A stretch of DNA of 64,000 bases from contig NC_068972.1 in assembly GCF_016808095.1 (NCBI RefSeq), positions 372,001 through 436,000 of the forward strand, written 5' to 3'. Positions 1-14,500 of the stretch are shown in pieces (position 1 is the first letter of the stretch; every line of letters starts with the position of its first letter). The position numbers were made by a program, and so were the translations under genes. Source of the DNA: Vigna angularis (taxonomy: Eukaryota; Streptophyta; Magnoliopsida; Fabales; Fabaceae). A model generated the notes under the pieces. That model did no database searches. It was not told the origin of the DNA and was given only the letters and a program-made list of their open reading frames with translations.

Positions 1-509
1 CGCTTTGTTTTATTATGTAGCTAGCATATAGTTCGTTACAAATATTTCACATAATTTAAATGCAAGTTCATTCCGGTGTAAGACAATAATAAGCTTTGTA
101 CTGTAATAGCTGCTGATTGGAAGAAACCACAAATAGAATTTTCGAACATGGAAATATGTTGAATATCTTGTGACTTGCTAATCCTCAAAAATAGGGAAAA
201 CAAAACAAGCACGAATAGAAAACATTTTCATGACAATATTTTACTAAAGAATGCAGGGCAATAAGTAAACTGGAATACAAGAAAATTCAAAACTGATATT
301 GCATACATTAAACCCAATGCTACATCAAACGATTTAAATATAGCATACACTATATAATTCATGATACAACTATTCACAATGCTGGCCGCCTATAGAAAAT
401 CTATACTTCACACAAGAAGATTTACTAACGCTCAACCTATCCACGAAATCTAAAAAGGCATCATTTATAGTATCTGGATCAGGAACAAGGCATGAGCCAA
501 ATACAACTA
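1..509 (-). other. 3' flank / probable 3' UTR of CALS9
   Basis: No gene is seen here. On the minus strand this lies just downstream of the CALS9 stop and should contain its 3' UTR. An AATAAA on the minus strand at 9-14 is a possible polyadenylation signal about 500 nt past the stop, but nothing in the sequence shows which site is used. Confidence 0.4.
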
Positions 510-3500
510 TCATATCCCAGTATTTGGATTGTTCCCAGCTAGAATTAGAGAAATTTCTAACCCTCGGCTAAAAGCCTGGTTAAACATGAGGCGAGTTTGG
601 AATGTTGATACAAAAGGGAACCACGAAAAGAATGCAATGGGTACAAAGATGAGCATTCCCATACCAGCGTCATATAGTCGAGCAATTGATCGAACAGATT
701 TCCATAGTCCTAGCTTCTTCATCAGAGGCTTCCATGCAGCAGCAATCTGAAAAGAAACATTATAATTAGAAGGTAAGAGTGGAATTTATCCTCCTGCTTG
801 GGTGCCAGCTTGACCACACGAAACTCATGTGGCAGTTTCATTTATTTTTTGTTTCTACTTTTAGCTGACATGTTTCACTGATTATTCAAAGAGAAAAAAT
901 TGACCACATGACATGTTTTCTCGTTTAACTCACTGCTTGTAGTTAAACGCAAAACAATTTTGATCATAAGAATCAAACTCCAAAGAAAGCTGTTCGAAAG
1001 CTACTTTAATTGGCTTATCAGGTTTCTTCTAAGTGTCTTAGAGAGGGCTATCAACAAAGAGGCGACCTAGAAAGGTTTGTTTGAGTGCAGCAGCTTCCAA
1101 GTTAATTTCCTATGGAGCTGAGATACTACCATGACTGCAAATATTACTAATGTAGATCTTATCAAATCAGTTCTGGGAAATTAAGCTTTAAGCATAAATT
1201 CAAATATTGCATCAGAACTTATCTATGGTTGGACCACCTATACTGTGGACACCCCAAGCCTGCCTTAATTGCAGTCTATAAGAGTTGGTTGCTGGTGTTT
1301 CAAAAAGGACTAACAATGGATGGGTTTGACCAGAGAAGCTGAGAAGCATCCTAAGGTGCAGCCGTGGTGATGTTAACCCTCAAATGGTTTACAGATCCTA
1401 TTATTGACTCGACATATACGATAGTCCTTATAAAGCCAAGAAAGTCCCTATCTTATAATCCCTTTTTCTTATATTGAATTAAGCGCCAAGCCCAAATATT
1501 AAGACAACCTAATTGTGTAAAATAACAAATAATAGCATATAGTTTAGAGGAAAAGAAAACTCACAGACAGAATTCCCCATCCAGTAGGAATGAAAGCCAA
1601 CATAGAAGCAAATACGTCAGGTAAAGACAGCTCAGTCAATAGAACTGCTACAACCAAACCAGCCAGTGCTAACAAAAGGGAGACTCCTTGTATAAAGCGC
1701 AAAAGAAGCTGGAAATTGACTGATATCTTCTGGCTGAATGTGAACACCTAATGTGCAAGAATAAAAATAGGCATGAAGATGCAAAATTACCATGTATAGT
1801 TAGATGAAAGTCGACACAGTGCATATTTTTCACCTTGAAAAGAATTATGAGCACTGCCAGAACTACCCACGAAAGTCCATAAACCTGTACAAAATGTGAA
1901 AATAAGCAGTCAGTTCACAAACCAGTGCACATTCTGTACATGCAGATACATAAACAAAACTGTTTCAACTTTTGACTTTGGACCCGGTTATCTACTGGAC
2001 GGACCCTTCTATTCAAATAGGACACCTTCTAAGCTTTGAATAAAAAATATAGAAAAAAAAATGTAAAATATAGATTCATTAATCAAGTATTATTTTATAA
2101 TCAAGATATTCTAGAAACAATTTTATTTTATTATTGGTCATGAATATCTCTATTCATGATATGATTCAATTATTGATTCAGTAAGCTAGCCTTCCAATTC
2201 ATGATTTTTATCACGATCAAGGCATAGGGTACATGTCACACGACTAGGATTTTCATCCGGTCCTTCTAGGCGGAGATGGCAACCTTGTAGATCTTGCTTA
2301 TCGAGGGTTCCACCACAAGGCAGAGAAAAGTGAAGGCATTATTTCGGGAATAGACAGCCTCGCCAAGGGAGGACTTGGCACGGCAGTGAGGCTCTAGAGC
2401 ATCAAAAGTGAGGGCACCATTCAACTTCAACTCCACAAACCATTTGCGTACAAGGTGTGCACTGCTCCCAGAGATTCTGGCAACAATAAATGAAGGCTGG
2501 CAACAGGGGAGAGTCAGTAAAAGAATGTAACGTGGCAAATGTAAGACATAACTATGGATAACCGAATGGCTATAATTTTGGTCCACGTAGCCTTCATCCT
2601 TAAAAAATGGAATAAGGGGTTTGACAATTTTAGACAGATAAAGTCAGCTGAAAACTGTCTAGAAATGATGGGAAATATCAACATTGCAGTACTAATTGTA
2701 TAGCAAAAGCAATGTATAGACAATAAAATCTACTGCATCCCAATAGGACAAGGATCTCCAACTGCTGTTCATCAACTCAACAAACATTTTCCCTCAGCTA
2801 AAGCTTACTAAACTCTAACAGCTTTTCTGAACTTAACTTTGGACAAAACCAACTTATAAGATAATGTTTGTTCTCCACTTATATATTATAATTTGATCAT
2901 ATCTCTAGTCAATATAAGATCTATAAGACCTTAATTCCAAATAAACCTTTCTGAGAAAAGAACAGATAACATGTGTACCACCATACATGGCTTAGTGATG
3001 TTGCATGTAAAAGAGACTAACACTGCTACAAAGGCAAGAAATCAATTTGAAGATTTAGTTGGAATTTGAGTATTGTATGACAAAGGAAGAGATTTAGCTG
3101 AAGTGATTCATTTGCTGCAAGGATATCCAGACAAGCAAATTATATAAAAAGTCCACTACCACAAACACCACCACAAATGGTAATGATTAAGCTTGAGGTG
3201 TAGATAAAGTCAAGGAAAAATGTAAGAGAAAGAAAAAATTGTTAACTAATCCAGCCAATTGATACGGGCAGGAATGTTTGCATAGGATAGATTTAATCAC
3301 ATGAGAGAAAAAATATATTCACTTCAGATGGAGAAAGTGAAGTTCAGACAGATAAGATACAAAGTGTGATAGCCAAAATATGAGATGGGGAATTGAAATT
3401 AGATTCTCAATAAGGTATCAAATTTCCTCCAAATTGAATATCCTGCATTCTGCAAAGTGGAATATACAAAGCAGAGATTATACAGAGTTGAAGACTTGGA

Positions 3501-6500
3501 GAGTGAAGCAAGAACAGACACCTTAAAGCTGAAAAAATTTAGAAAACAAAGATGCTGTTGAAATAGGTGATATTATTTTGTTGTACAGATTTATAAAAGT
3601 GGTTTTTGGATGTACCTAGCCTTAGGTCAAGGATGGCAAATGATAGATGTATTTTGGGATGTCTACATAGCAAAGATGTCAAAGTGCACAATGATGCCTA
3701 TCTTGAGCTTTTGATTAAAAATAGAAAGGAACATAAGCTGTAGCCTCCCTCTTTGAGATATACTTGCACTCACATTTACAAACATATACATCAGCTGAGA
3801 TGAAACTCTGACTTTTTAAGTTGGTATTTGAACAGGTCAACCCCACTATATTCAAAATTTTCTGGTAAAATAAAGTCACTCACCACTAGAGAGACAAATA
3901 ACATCCCACCCCATAACTTATTCCGTTACAATCGTTTATTACGAATTTATCTTTATTAAAAGGCTAAAATCTTCATTTCGTCCTAATCTCCATCTTAATT
4001 ATTCAATTTGGTTCCTTTATGTTTTTTGTTCATTGACAGCAGATCAATATAACCAAAAAAACTTAATTGAATCATTTTAACAAAAATTAGGACTATGCCA
4101 GTTTGTTAATATCAATTTAACATAAATGACCTAATTGAGGAAGAGTGTTGAAATAAGTGATAGTATTTTGTTTTAAGGCTTTCATAAAAACTGTTCTCGG
4201 GTGCACCTACCTTTAGGATAAGAAACATATATTTATACATCAGCTGAGATGAAACTCAAGTGATGCTATATATTATGGACAAAAATCAGCCATAGTAGAG
4301 AATTTGTTCACTTAATATCATTGTTGAAATGATAGAGGATTCTCTAATTCGACAAACCCTATGAATCACCTTTTATATTAAACAGAAGAGAGACAAATTC
4401 AAAAATAGATAAGTGTTGTAGAGCAGTTACAAATATTAAGCATCTGATCAATGTGTAATTAGGTATTAGCTCAATTATAACTAGTTCGGTAATTTGAGTT
4501 TAGTTAGTGTAAGTAAAAACTTGTGTACACTAATTACTAATTACTCACATAACTTGGATAGAATATGGAAACAAGAAAAAAAATATTAAAAACCAGTATT
4601 TTTGCAAAAGGAAGGAAACACAATGAAACAAAAAACATGTAATACCGTCAGTGAAGTGCTAGTTCCTTTCACGTTAAGCTTGTACACAATGCCATACTGA
4701 AAGATGAAAAATCTGAGACTCAAAATAGTTTCAGCTATCCTTGAACCCAAGCTCCTGATATGAGCCTGTAGATGAAATAATTAATAAATATTGAGACAGA
4801 TATTTGATATGTAAGAATACCAAACTTAGAAAGATATGGTGCATCTTGCTGTAATAATCTCAATAATAAATGTTGATCACAATCTTGCATTAAATCCATA
4901 ATACATTGCAGCAGTTCTTGCTCATTCAATTATCCATATCTTTATCTTGGAAAGGGAGTGAATGTGTAGTTCAAGAACTAACTTGATCTTACTGCTGCAA
5001 ATTAATCAAATTATATAATAATTTATCTTGTAGATTTTGCCAGTTTCATTCATTAATATATGTCCACCACAATCCCATAATACAACATAGTAGTTCTTGT
5101 TCATGTGCATTAAAATAGAGAAGCTACACTAATGTTGACGAAAACGGAATGCTCACTCCAGGGATCAGCTTTATCTTACAGCTGAACATTAATTATATCA
5201 TTTAACAGTTTATGTGGTAGTAATTACTCATTTCTTCCAACAATAAAAGTCCAACACAATCTTGCATCAAATCCAGGATGCATCATATCAGTCCTTGCTC
5301 ATTCCCATGAAAATAGAGAAGCAAAAGCCCCTTTGATTACCCATTCCAAGACTGTAGTCTTGAGGAAGAGGGAATACCAACTGCTGCAAGTCTGCCTATA
5401 TAAAAAAATTAGAACACACAACTACGAAAATGTTTATCCTAATTACCAGTTCTTCTTCCCACCAAGCTTCCCAGCTTTCTTCTCCCTTAACACCAATTCC
5501 ACCTCTGTATAGTAGCCAATTTGTCCAATCTCTAAAGTCTTCCACCACCCTAAAAGGAACACCATGAGGGAAATTAATTATGAGACATGCCTGACAGAAT
5601 ACGAAGATAGTACTTACTTCTGCCATTCAAATCCAGATGGGTTGAATAAATATGGTGCAAACAACCAGGATAGAGCCATAAACCAACTGCTTATGCTCAG
5701 AAGAATATACGAGAGTGCACCACCTTCATTATAGCCATATGCAAGATAAACTATCAACAAAAGTGCCACCTCCAACCTGAAGACAAAACATATGAATACA
5801 TTTGTCATATATCAGGGAAAGGAAGACAAGGATGCAATCTAAATGAGAATAATTTCATAAATACCAGATGGAAAAATTATTGGACTATCCTAATGTCTAT
5901 AATAATGAGTAAATGAATGCATGCAAAAAGTCTGTTAGCAGCAGTGAAGTAAGTTTAGTTCACTTAAAGAATTAGAGAGAGAAACTAAAATTTTATTATT
6001 TCTTCATCAAACCCTAATACATCACTAATAATACTTATGCAAGAGATAGGAACAGTAAATAAAAAAAGAAACAAAAACAGAAGGCTCCTAAAGAGCCTAC
6101 AACTAAGATACATTACATTTCAACAAGTTCACGTTCTTTAAACCTTTCATTAGATTCTAAATTCAGAGAATCCCTATTTTTTCCCCAATCTCTCCATTCC
6201 CTATTCCCGAGTTTTCTATGAAATTTTATCAGTGTATAAAAGCTATTTACTGATACCAAGTCATGCAATTATGTCAACTATAAAAGCTATTCCCCAATCC
6301 CTACTAATTATGTCAACTCTAGCAATTAGCTGTTTAGCATATTCACCAAGTCCCTTCTTAGAGGCCCCAAATTAAGTACATTTGTAATAACCATGAAGCA
6401 TATGACATATATGCTTCAACTTGAGGGGGAGTTGTAGATTGTATTCAGCTGTCACAGACATGTAGGAAATTAACCGTTATATAATCTAGGAAATTAAGAT

Positions 6501-8542
6501 GACTGATTCCTAATTATTAGGTGCTTTTATAATAATTGTTTCTATAAGATAATATAAATACATACTTTATTGTCTGCATTGGACACACAATACATTCAGA
6601 ACATATACAATTCTATAATGAGTTAAGCAGATAATTTAGTAAGAGAATAAAAAGAGATGTGAAAATAATTTGGAGAAAAACTTAATGTATTACCCTGACT
6701 TTGAGACTAGAGTCTTAATAGAGAGAAACAGAAGCCTCACCCTTTAACAAAATGACTACGAGAGTAGAGTCTGTAGTTCTCTGAAAACTTGATATGGCGG
6801 ACAACAAACCCACGGCCAGTAGCTTGATACTGTTGACAAATAAACGGATTAAGAGTTGAGAGGATAAGTACAGAAAGAGATGTCATAGAGTAGGCAGACA
6901 AACCCTTGCACCACCATGAAGAATGGTCCGGCCAAAATAATGTGTTCTTGTACCCAAGGAAAATGTGAAAAAGACAGTGCATAGCTGAAACTGCATTGTG
7001 AGAAAACTGACAATGGCCTGCAGGCCAATAAAAATGAGTGTACTTCAAATTATTTGTTTGCAGGGCATTAAATATACAAGTTCAAGGCCAATTCAACAGA
7101 CAAGAAGAAACACTAATTTATTAACTGAATTTATAGTCAAACGCCTAAAATTGCAAGATGTTAGTCAAACACCAATCCAACTGCTTTTCAAGAACAATAC
7201 AATTAGCTACACATTTTGTCATTACCTAAACTTGCAGATGCGACCTAGAGACGTGTTTGTACATGCCAACTTCTCAAATATTGATACTATTTCTAATATC
7301 AACTATCTTGTATGATAGCCATTAAATTAAGGAAAGGGATACACACTTACCCTCAAGAAACCTTGCTCAAGAATGGAGCCCAAAACCATTGGCACAGCAG
7401 TGAACATACCAATTTGAAAGAGAAATTGTGTATTCAAAGCGGCACTCAGTGCAGTGTTCTTAGTTATCGAAGCCCTTTCTGCAATGGTTTCGCCAACACC
7501 AGATAGTGCCTGGAAATAGAGTGCATTTGTGGTTATAAGTATACGCAGAACACAAATTGTGAAAATTACATGTCGAGTGATTGTTACAAATAATCTTGAT
7601 TGAAACAAGACAAAATTCCACAAAATAACAGAAACAAACCACTGATAATGGTAAAAGAACCGAAATGAAATCATGTCAACTCAAGACATTACAGACGTGA
7701 ATCTGATGTGAACAAAAAACATGTGGCTCTAGAACTATAAAATTTTGAACAAAAAGGAAAAGATAATCACAACACAAGAAACCTTAGATAAGTACCATGA
7801 ACGTTTTACACAATCCAACTTACCAGATAGGCTTTCCCATATAGAAAGGCATACACAGTCAGCACTGTTAGCTGCAACATCAGAAAGACAAAAAGTCATC
7901 CAGTGAAGAAAACTGTATTAAGTGGAATATTTCCATGACATGTGTCAGTGTTAATGTAATGTATGGCTGGGTTCTCTCACTCTCATTCTGAGCCTTGCTC
8001 GATCAAAAGTTTTGATTCAAAACCCATGTTATAAATGAAACTATTTAATTATCATCCACTTGTAAGGTCATTTTAAGTTCAGCAGGTCTTCCTAGACCCT
8101 TTAATTTGAATATAATCAATCCATTTAATTCATGTTTGTGAGAAAAGAGACACTATAGCTTTTCTTTTTATTCTACAAAAGAACCTCAAGCATATTCCTG
8201 TCATCTTCTCCTTGATAGGCTACTCCATCTCAAATTTTAATTTCTCCTGCCCTTGTATTTTTTTGCAACAAGTTGGTACTCCATTGTTTGTTGTGTTGTT
8301 TAGGATGGATTCACATACTTACTAATTCAAGCAACAAAAAATAAATGACACATAAATGGGCATACCATGGTACAGAAGTAGTATCCAACTGTTGTAAAAT
8401 AAAACGACATCATCCGGAAAAAATCAAAAAGCTGCCCCAGTCTGTATACATCACGGCTGAGAACCTGTTCACCATTACCACCTGAAACTTTTCCTTCGAA
8501 CAGTGCAATCTGATTGAGCCCAACATCTCTTCCCTTACCAAC
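510..8542 (-). CDS. CALS9: CALS9 exons 41-51: C-terminal membrane bundle
   Basis: Coding exons: 8366-8542, 7824-7871, 7351-7509, 6904-7017, 6741-6829, 5618-5776, 5447-5549, 4646-4765, 1834-1884, 1565-1729, 510-746. They encode about residues 1427-1899. The segment starts with [18 protein letters not shown], then alternates hydrophobic helices with [36 protein letters not shown] and [10 protein letters not shown], and ends at a TGA at 510-512 after [16 protein letters not shown]. Exon 44 uses a weak GTTTGT donor, read as leaving arginine at the junction. Intron 48 (1885-4645) is the longest of the gene at 2.8 kb. Confidence 0.9.
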
Positions 8543-11500
8543 CTGCAAATTTTCTATTAGAAAAGGATTTGTTGTATAGGCATCATTAAACGACAAGGCT
8601 CACCTGAATATATTCATGATGTGTAATATTTCCCTGACGTAAGGTTGAATTGAATCCTGTCAATTCAAAAGAACATAAAAAAAGTGCAGCAAAGGGAAAA
8701 GAAGGAAAAATGAAAACGGCATTTCAAACAGTACACACTAAGACCTAAACCTAAAATACATACAGGTAAATAAGTAAATCCTGATAAAACTTCAAAGAAA
8801 ACTGTATTACAGATAACAAATGAGTAAATAAGTAAATATATTGCTGAGTTTATGGGAGCTATTCATGTCATAGAGTATGATAAAAGTACCAGATTTAGAA
8901 GACTCAAGTTGAAATGTGATTCAATTTTTGGTTTGTCAAATTTTCTCTCATCAAGAGGTTCTACCGTGGTGTATCGTTAGAGGAAATGTGTAAAGTTTTG
9001 CGGTGGTATTGGTTTTAAGGTGTCACATTTTTCAGGAAAGAAATCATAGTGCTGAAAGTTGACGAGTTCAATCCTATCTTCTAGGGAAGTGTTTCAATGG
9101 AATACGATTATGCCAACTTTTATAAGTTTGGACTTTTATCATTATAGGTTTCTTTTCCTATGTATCTAGTTAGATTGTGAATTTTTGTTCATGGGTTCTT
9201 TTGTTTGATAATATTTTCATGTGATGGCATGTGATAAATGTAAAGTGTCAACAAAGCTGAAATATCAAGGAGCATAGTGATGCCTAGCATAAGTTTTATA
9301 AGAGAAAAAAAAATTGTTGAGAAATAAATATTTTCTGAATAGTTAGTGAATTTGGTCTACAGGTGTCAACAATCTCAAGGCTTAAGTACCACATCAACTA
9401 GCTGATCCTACTCAATGCAAGACTCAGCTAATTAACCTAGTCAGTTAATTAGTTATCCCAGTCTTTCATAATTCTTGTTTTTTAAACTTTACATGTTTCT
9501 ATATTACAAGTTATAAAAATTTACAAATTCTAAATATAAAGTAGAAAATATTTTAATGCAATTTCAATTAGTTAAAGTCCAGATACAATGAACCTTGTAA
9601 TCAGTAGTATATTAATACAATGATTCTCATCACAAGGAACCTTGGGAGTACGCTAGTTTTTTTAAATTAATGCATTGAGAAAATTTGACATTTTGACCAT
9701 TCCCGAAACTGCCAAAGTTCAATGAAGTAGTCATACCAGAATAGATGTCTTCACTAATGTTGATAACACGGGAAGCCTTACTGATACCACCACGGGTTAT
9801 GTGAAAAACTCTATCAAAAACATCAGGATGCCCATAATGCATGCGAACCCTGAATATGATTGCCGTACTTAGTTTGAATCTTGACAAGAAAAATAATTAT
9901 ATAATTTCAAATGTGCTTACTTCAATGGCCTTGCTAAAACCCGCTGCCCCATAGTCACAAAACTAGTTTCTTGACTGGACATAAATGATGCCAAAGATGA
10001 GACACTGCATCATTAGCAGAGACGTTACATAGAGCTGCAAATAAAACAAAACCAAGTGTAAAAAGGACACAATCAAAGGATTTAAGAAAAACATACCTTC
10101 CAGTAAAAACATGTTCTCTAACACCAAGAATAGTAGGAGGACGAAGCCCATGATCAGAATGAAATTCCTCAAGAAGGTTCCTCATCTTTAAAGCCTCCTC
10201 AAAATAGTTATCCTATAATAAATTATAAAAAGGGTCAAAATAAAGCAACAGCAAAGAACTTGTACATTATCACAACATAGATCCTTATGAATAATGACAA
10301 TCTATAAGTGAGTGGGTATACCTAAGTCAACAACCTCTCACAAAACTAGCTTGTAGGATAAGGATTGGATCCCACTTACACATTATAATCTGGCCTAATT
10401 TCTAGCACTGTGAATCTCCAGCACACCACTCACGTCGAGGAATGAACATCATGAGCATGAGGTTATACCTAGTTTATGGGAATAGTTTATGGGAATCCAA
10501 AGAACTTGACTAGAATAGTCTATGATACAATCCAAGTCAATGACTTTATACCTAGTTTAACCTCACAAAATCGACTTGTAAGATAAGAATTGTCCCTCAT
10601 TTATATATTATACTATGACATAATTTTTAGTTGATGTAGGAACTTCAAAAACTATTAAAAATATTATGACTACATTCATGTCAATTGTTTGGACAGCATT
10701 TAATATAGACCAATGAAGATAACTGTTGGAAGTCCCACATCGACTAGAGATAAGGCCAATTCATACTTTATAAGTGGGTGCAAACCTCACCCTACAAGCC
10801 GGTTTTGTGGGGTTGAATTAGGTTTAAGTCCACTTCTAACATGGTATCAGAGCCATGGTTAAAGCCTATCCTAGCGATATTTGTTGTTTGCTGGGTATAT
10901 TGTTCCACCCGCTATCCAGCCGCTATCGGACCACCCATTAAAAATGTCTAATCCCACGCTCGAGATGTATATTCCTTGGCGTGAGGAGAGTGTATTGGAA
11001 GTCCCACATCGACTAGAGATAAGGCCAATTCATACTTTATAAGTGGGTGCAAACCTCACCCTACAAGCCGGTTTTGTGGAGTTGAGTTAGGTTTAAGTCC
11101 ACTTCTAACAATAACAATTAAGTCATCATACAAGACAAAATGACTTATAAAATAGGAGGGGACAAGCAGTGAGAATACATCACAGATCTGTATGAATCTT
11201 GACAATCAATTAGGAAACAATTAGTCAAATACAGATATAAAAACTGATATGACCTGATTCATGTCAATTGTTTGGACTGCATTGCCACGGGTAAATATAA
11301 CAGCATGATTTTGATTCTCAGGCTTCCCTTCACCCAATTTGGGATTTCCAGGTAACTTCACAGAGTATATCTCCTGTGACAAAAAAATCAATAAATGGAG
11401 TGAAAAATATCAATCCAATTCAACAAAGGGAGGTCCCAAAAGTGAAAGTAAAAGCAACTTAAGTAAATAAGGCAATGTAATTCCATAATAGAAGGTAGCA

Positions 11501-14500
11501 AAAGTAAAAGTAACATAAGTAGTTATTCTATACGTGCTTTAGTTAAATTTGTTAACGAGAATAGATGTAAAAAGTATAAAAGCTTATTATTGTATATAAC
11601 ATGTATAGAAGAACAGCACCTTGTCTTTCCCATTAATATCAGCTTTCACCAGCTTTGAGTAGTATTCTGTGTTCACTTTTCCCTCTTTTAAAGTTTCAAC
11701 AACATCAATGAAAGCGACCCGTAGAGCTTCATTTCTAAAATCATTAATTAACAAAAAAAAAGATGCCACCCTTGATTAAGAATCATTTAGAAAACAAAAT
11801 AAACGAAATTTGATCCATGAAACTGTTGAACCAACCTTTGCATAAGTAAAGCAATATCAGCAGCCTCAGGCTTTTGCTCTTCTTTCTGCTTACCATATAT
11901 TTGACATGTCACAACATAAGTGAACTTAAGATCTGCCTGGGCACGTGCCTCAGGGGATAATTCAAAGCCTCGTGTATCAGTTACTTCATCACAACCTACT
12001 GCAGCCTCCAAATCTAAATTAGAAAAAAGTAAATAAAAGAAAATTGGTTACAAACATGGTACCATGAGGAAAACGTGGTTTGAAGCATGACAGCGTGTAT
12101 GTCCTTACCTCCGGTTGTAGTCCTCTCCAAATAGGTTTGAAGCATGAGAGCTTTCCTATAATACATCATACCCCGAACTACACATTCCAAAAAATAAACA
12201 GGAAATGTACATTTTTTTAGAACATTCTATAAAAAGAAAGCAAAAAGAAACTCACCCATTTCTAGATTCAGACAAATAACTCATTATTTCCTTCACTGTG
12301 TACTTCGTCAATTTAACCCATAAAATGGTGATTTTTTTAATTAAAGATTCCATGTTAGGCATCACTACAAATTTTGGCATCCGAGGAAGGTTGATGCCCC
12401 AACATTCAACAATCAAATACAATCTCATGGAAAGCTATATATAAAGGGGAAAAAACATATATAAAAAACATGGGGAACACAACCAAGCCCATGCTCATAA
12501 ATATACAACCACGGTAACACAAGGAATACAGCTAAACAAAACCAAATTCAGGGACTTGATACCTGTTTCAGAAAAAATCTAAACTAATAACAGGAGGCAT
12601 GACAAATATAATTTATATATAATACAATCTTTTATCACAAATAATCATTTTTGGACTAGTAAAACAGAAAACATAAAGGAAAAATCAAGTTGATTGGTAA
12701 AACATTACCTGTTCTGGCCAATGTTTGCCCCCTATACGAAGCCCAAAATCGCAATTCAAGAATATCACTAGGATTATCATAAAGTTCACTCTCAAGGGAA
12801 TTTTCATCACGGCCAATTCTAGCAAGAAAGTTTTTCCATTCATCTGCAGTATATTATGAAAACTATCCATTAATGGATGACATTTAAAAATTATACACAA
12901 GAATGCATAGAGAATAACTCTAATCAATAATGGATTTTGGTTCAGAGTGCTGACCCCAGAAATGGGGATAGTGGGATGATTGTTACTTTATTAATCACTA
13001 TGACACATACTGAAAGCAACTACAACAACTCGCAGCTGCGCATAACTAGTTTTAGCAATAGAGCCAATGAGTTGGGACAGCTTAATTTAGTAGAGTTTCA
13101 GAAACTTGTAAACACGCTAGAGAAAAAAGAGTCTCTTTTAAAGTGTGATGTGAGCCATACCTACTCAAAACTCACTTAAACTTAAATGCTCTAAGAGCTC
13201 ATAATAATTGCTGAAATCAGGAAAATCCAATCACTGTCAGCTTGCAAGATCTCAATATTGAGACCGTAGATGATCTAACCTCTATAACCTATGTAGACAA
13301 TCTAATCACAATGGACCTTTTACGAGTTTTGATGATAACAAATACTAAGTTTGAAAAACTTGTACAAACATGACTTTATTATTTGAATAATACTTTCTTT
13401 ATCAAAAGCACAAATGAATATGTATATCAAGATTTTGTTTATCAAGCTTCTAATCAAGTGCTTGTCAAGGAAAACAAAAGATTCTATGCTGATGACAAAG
13501 ATCAAGCAGAGATAAAATATAGAATAATGAAATGCTGCAACAGTCATATGACAAGGACTATATAAATGAGTCAAGCTAAAGAACACAACTACAATTTCCA
13601 GTTCTTTCAATTTTCTAGTGCTACAACACAATAGTGTTAAGTATTCTTTGTGGGTGTCCAAAACCATTGTAAATTTTTATAGCATGAAGTAAACTGAAAG
13701 ATCTAAACCTGTTCTCTACTTGAGAGGTTCTTATACACAGGGGATAACCAGAAGTGGCTTGTGTACTCACTATAATTAGTTGATAAGTACAACCTATTCA
13801 ACAGCTTGATAAAGGGAGAAATGAACATAGCTTGTGTTTGGGTGAACAGTTTTTAATTGTTTGTGCTGTTTATGTTGCTTGTACGCTAGAAGGTCTAGTC
13901 TAGGTTTTGTACCTTTCAAGGATATTCAAATAGGTTCCTTCTTTTAAGTTTCTATATGGATCTATTTATAAAATAGGCTTTCAGTGCAACAAATGCAAAG
14001 ACTGAATGGCATCTCAAATGACGTCACACAGTGGTGGGTTTTGCCAGCAACAGTTCAGTGACCCGGGAACATGACAGCCACTACATAGCAGAAGACAGGT
14101 AAAAGAAGAAAGAGAGCCGCCCATGAGAAAATGAAATAGCTCACCAGAAAACAGCCCTTAGACTAGGATAACATGTAGGAACTGAAATGTTATTATGTCA
14201 ATAAAGAATAGAGTATGAGAATAGCAATATAATAACAGGCACAAAAAGTGAGTTGAGCATTTCACTGGCCAATTTTAACCCCACAAATTCACTGGACAAG
14301 TGTAACTTTTACAATAACATAACCAATCAAAGTAAAATTACCTGGATATATCTTCTGAAGGTAGAACAGTATTGATATTCCATCTTCATTTTTCTTTAGG
14401 AGTTCAGACATGCTATAAAGCACAATCTCAGAATAATAAGGAGTGAAAACACTGCACAAACCAAAGAAAGATAAGCATGGAAAAAGTAAGAATAATAATT

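Larger units (their letters stand above)
10724..11110 (+). mobile_element. Intact TRIM retrotransposon, 387 bp
   Basis: Terminal-repeat retrotransposon in miniature. The 5' LTR is 10724-10841 and the 3' LTR 10991-11110, both running from TGT to ACA and nearly identical. The primer binding site tggtatcagagcc (complement of initiator methionine tRNA) follows the 5' LTR directly at 10842-10854. A purine tract gtgaggagag precedes the 3' LTR. Flanks carry a 5-bp target duplication ATAAC at 10719-10723 and 11111-11115. There is no coding capacity, so movement would need proteins from another element. It sits in CALS9 intron 36. Confidence 0.9.
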
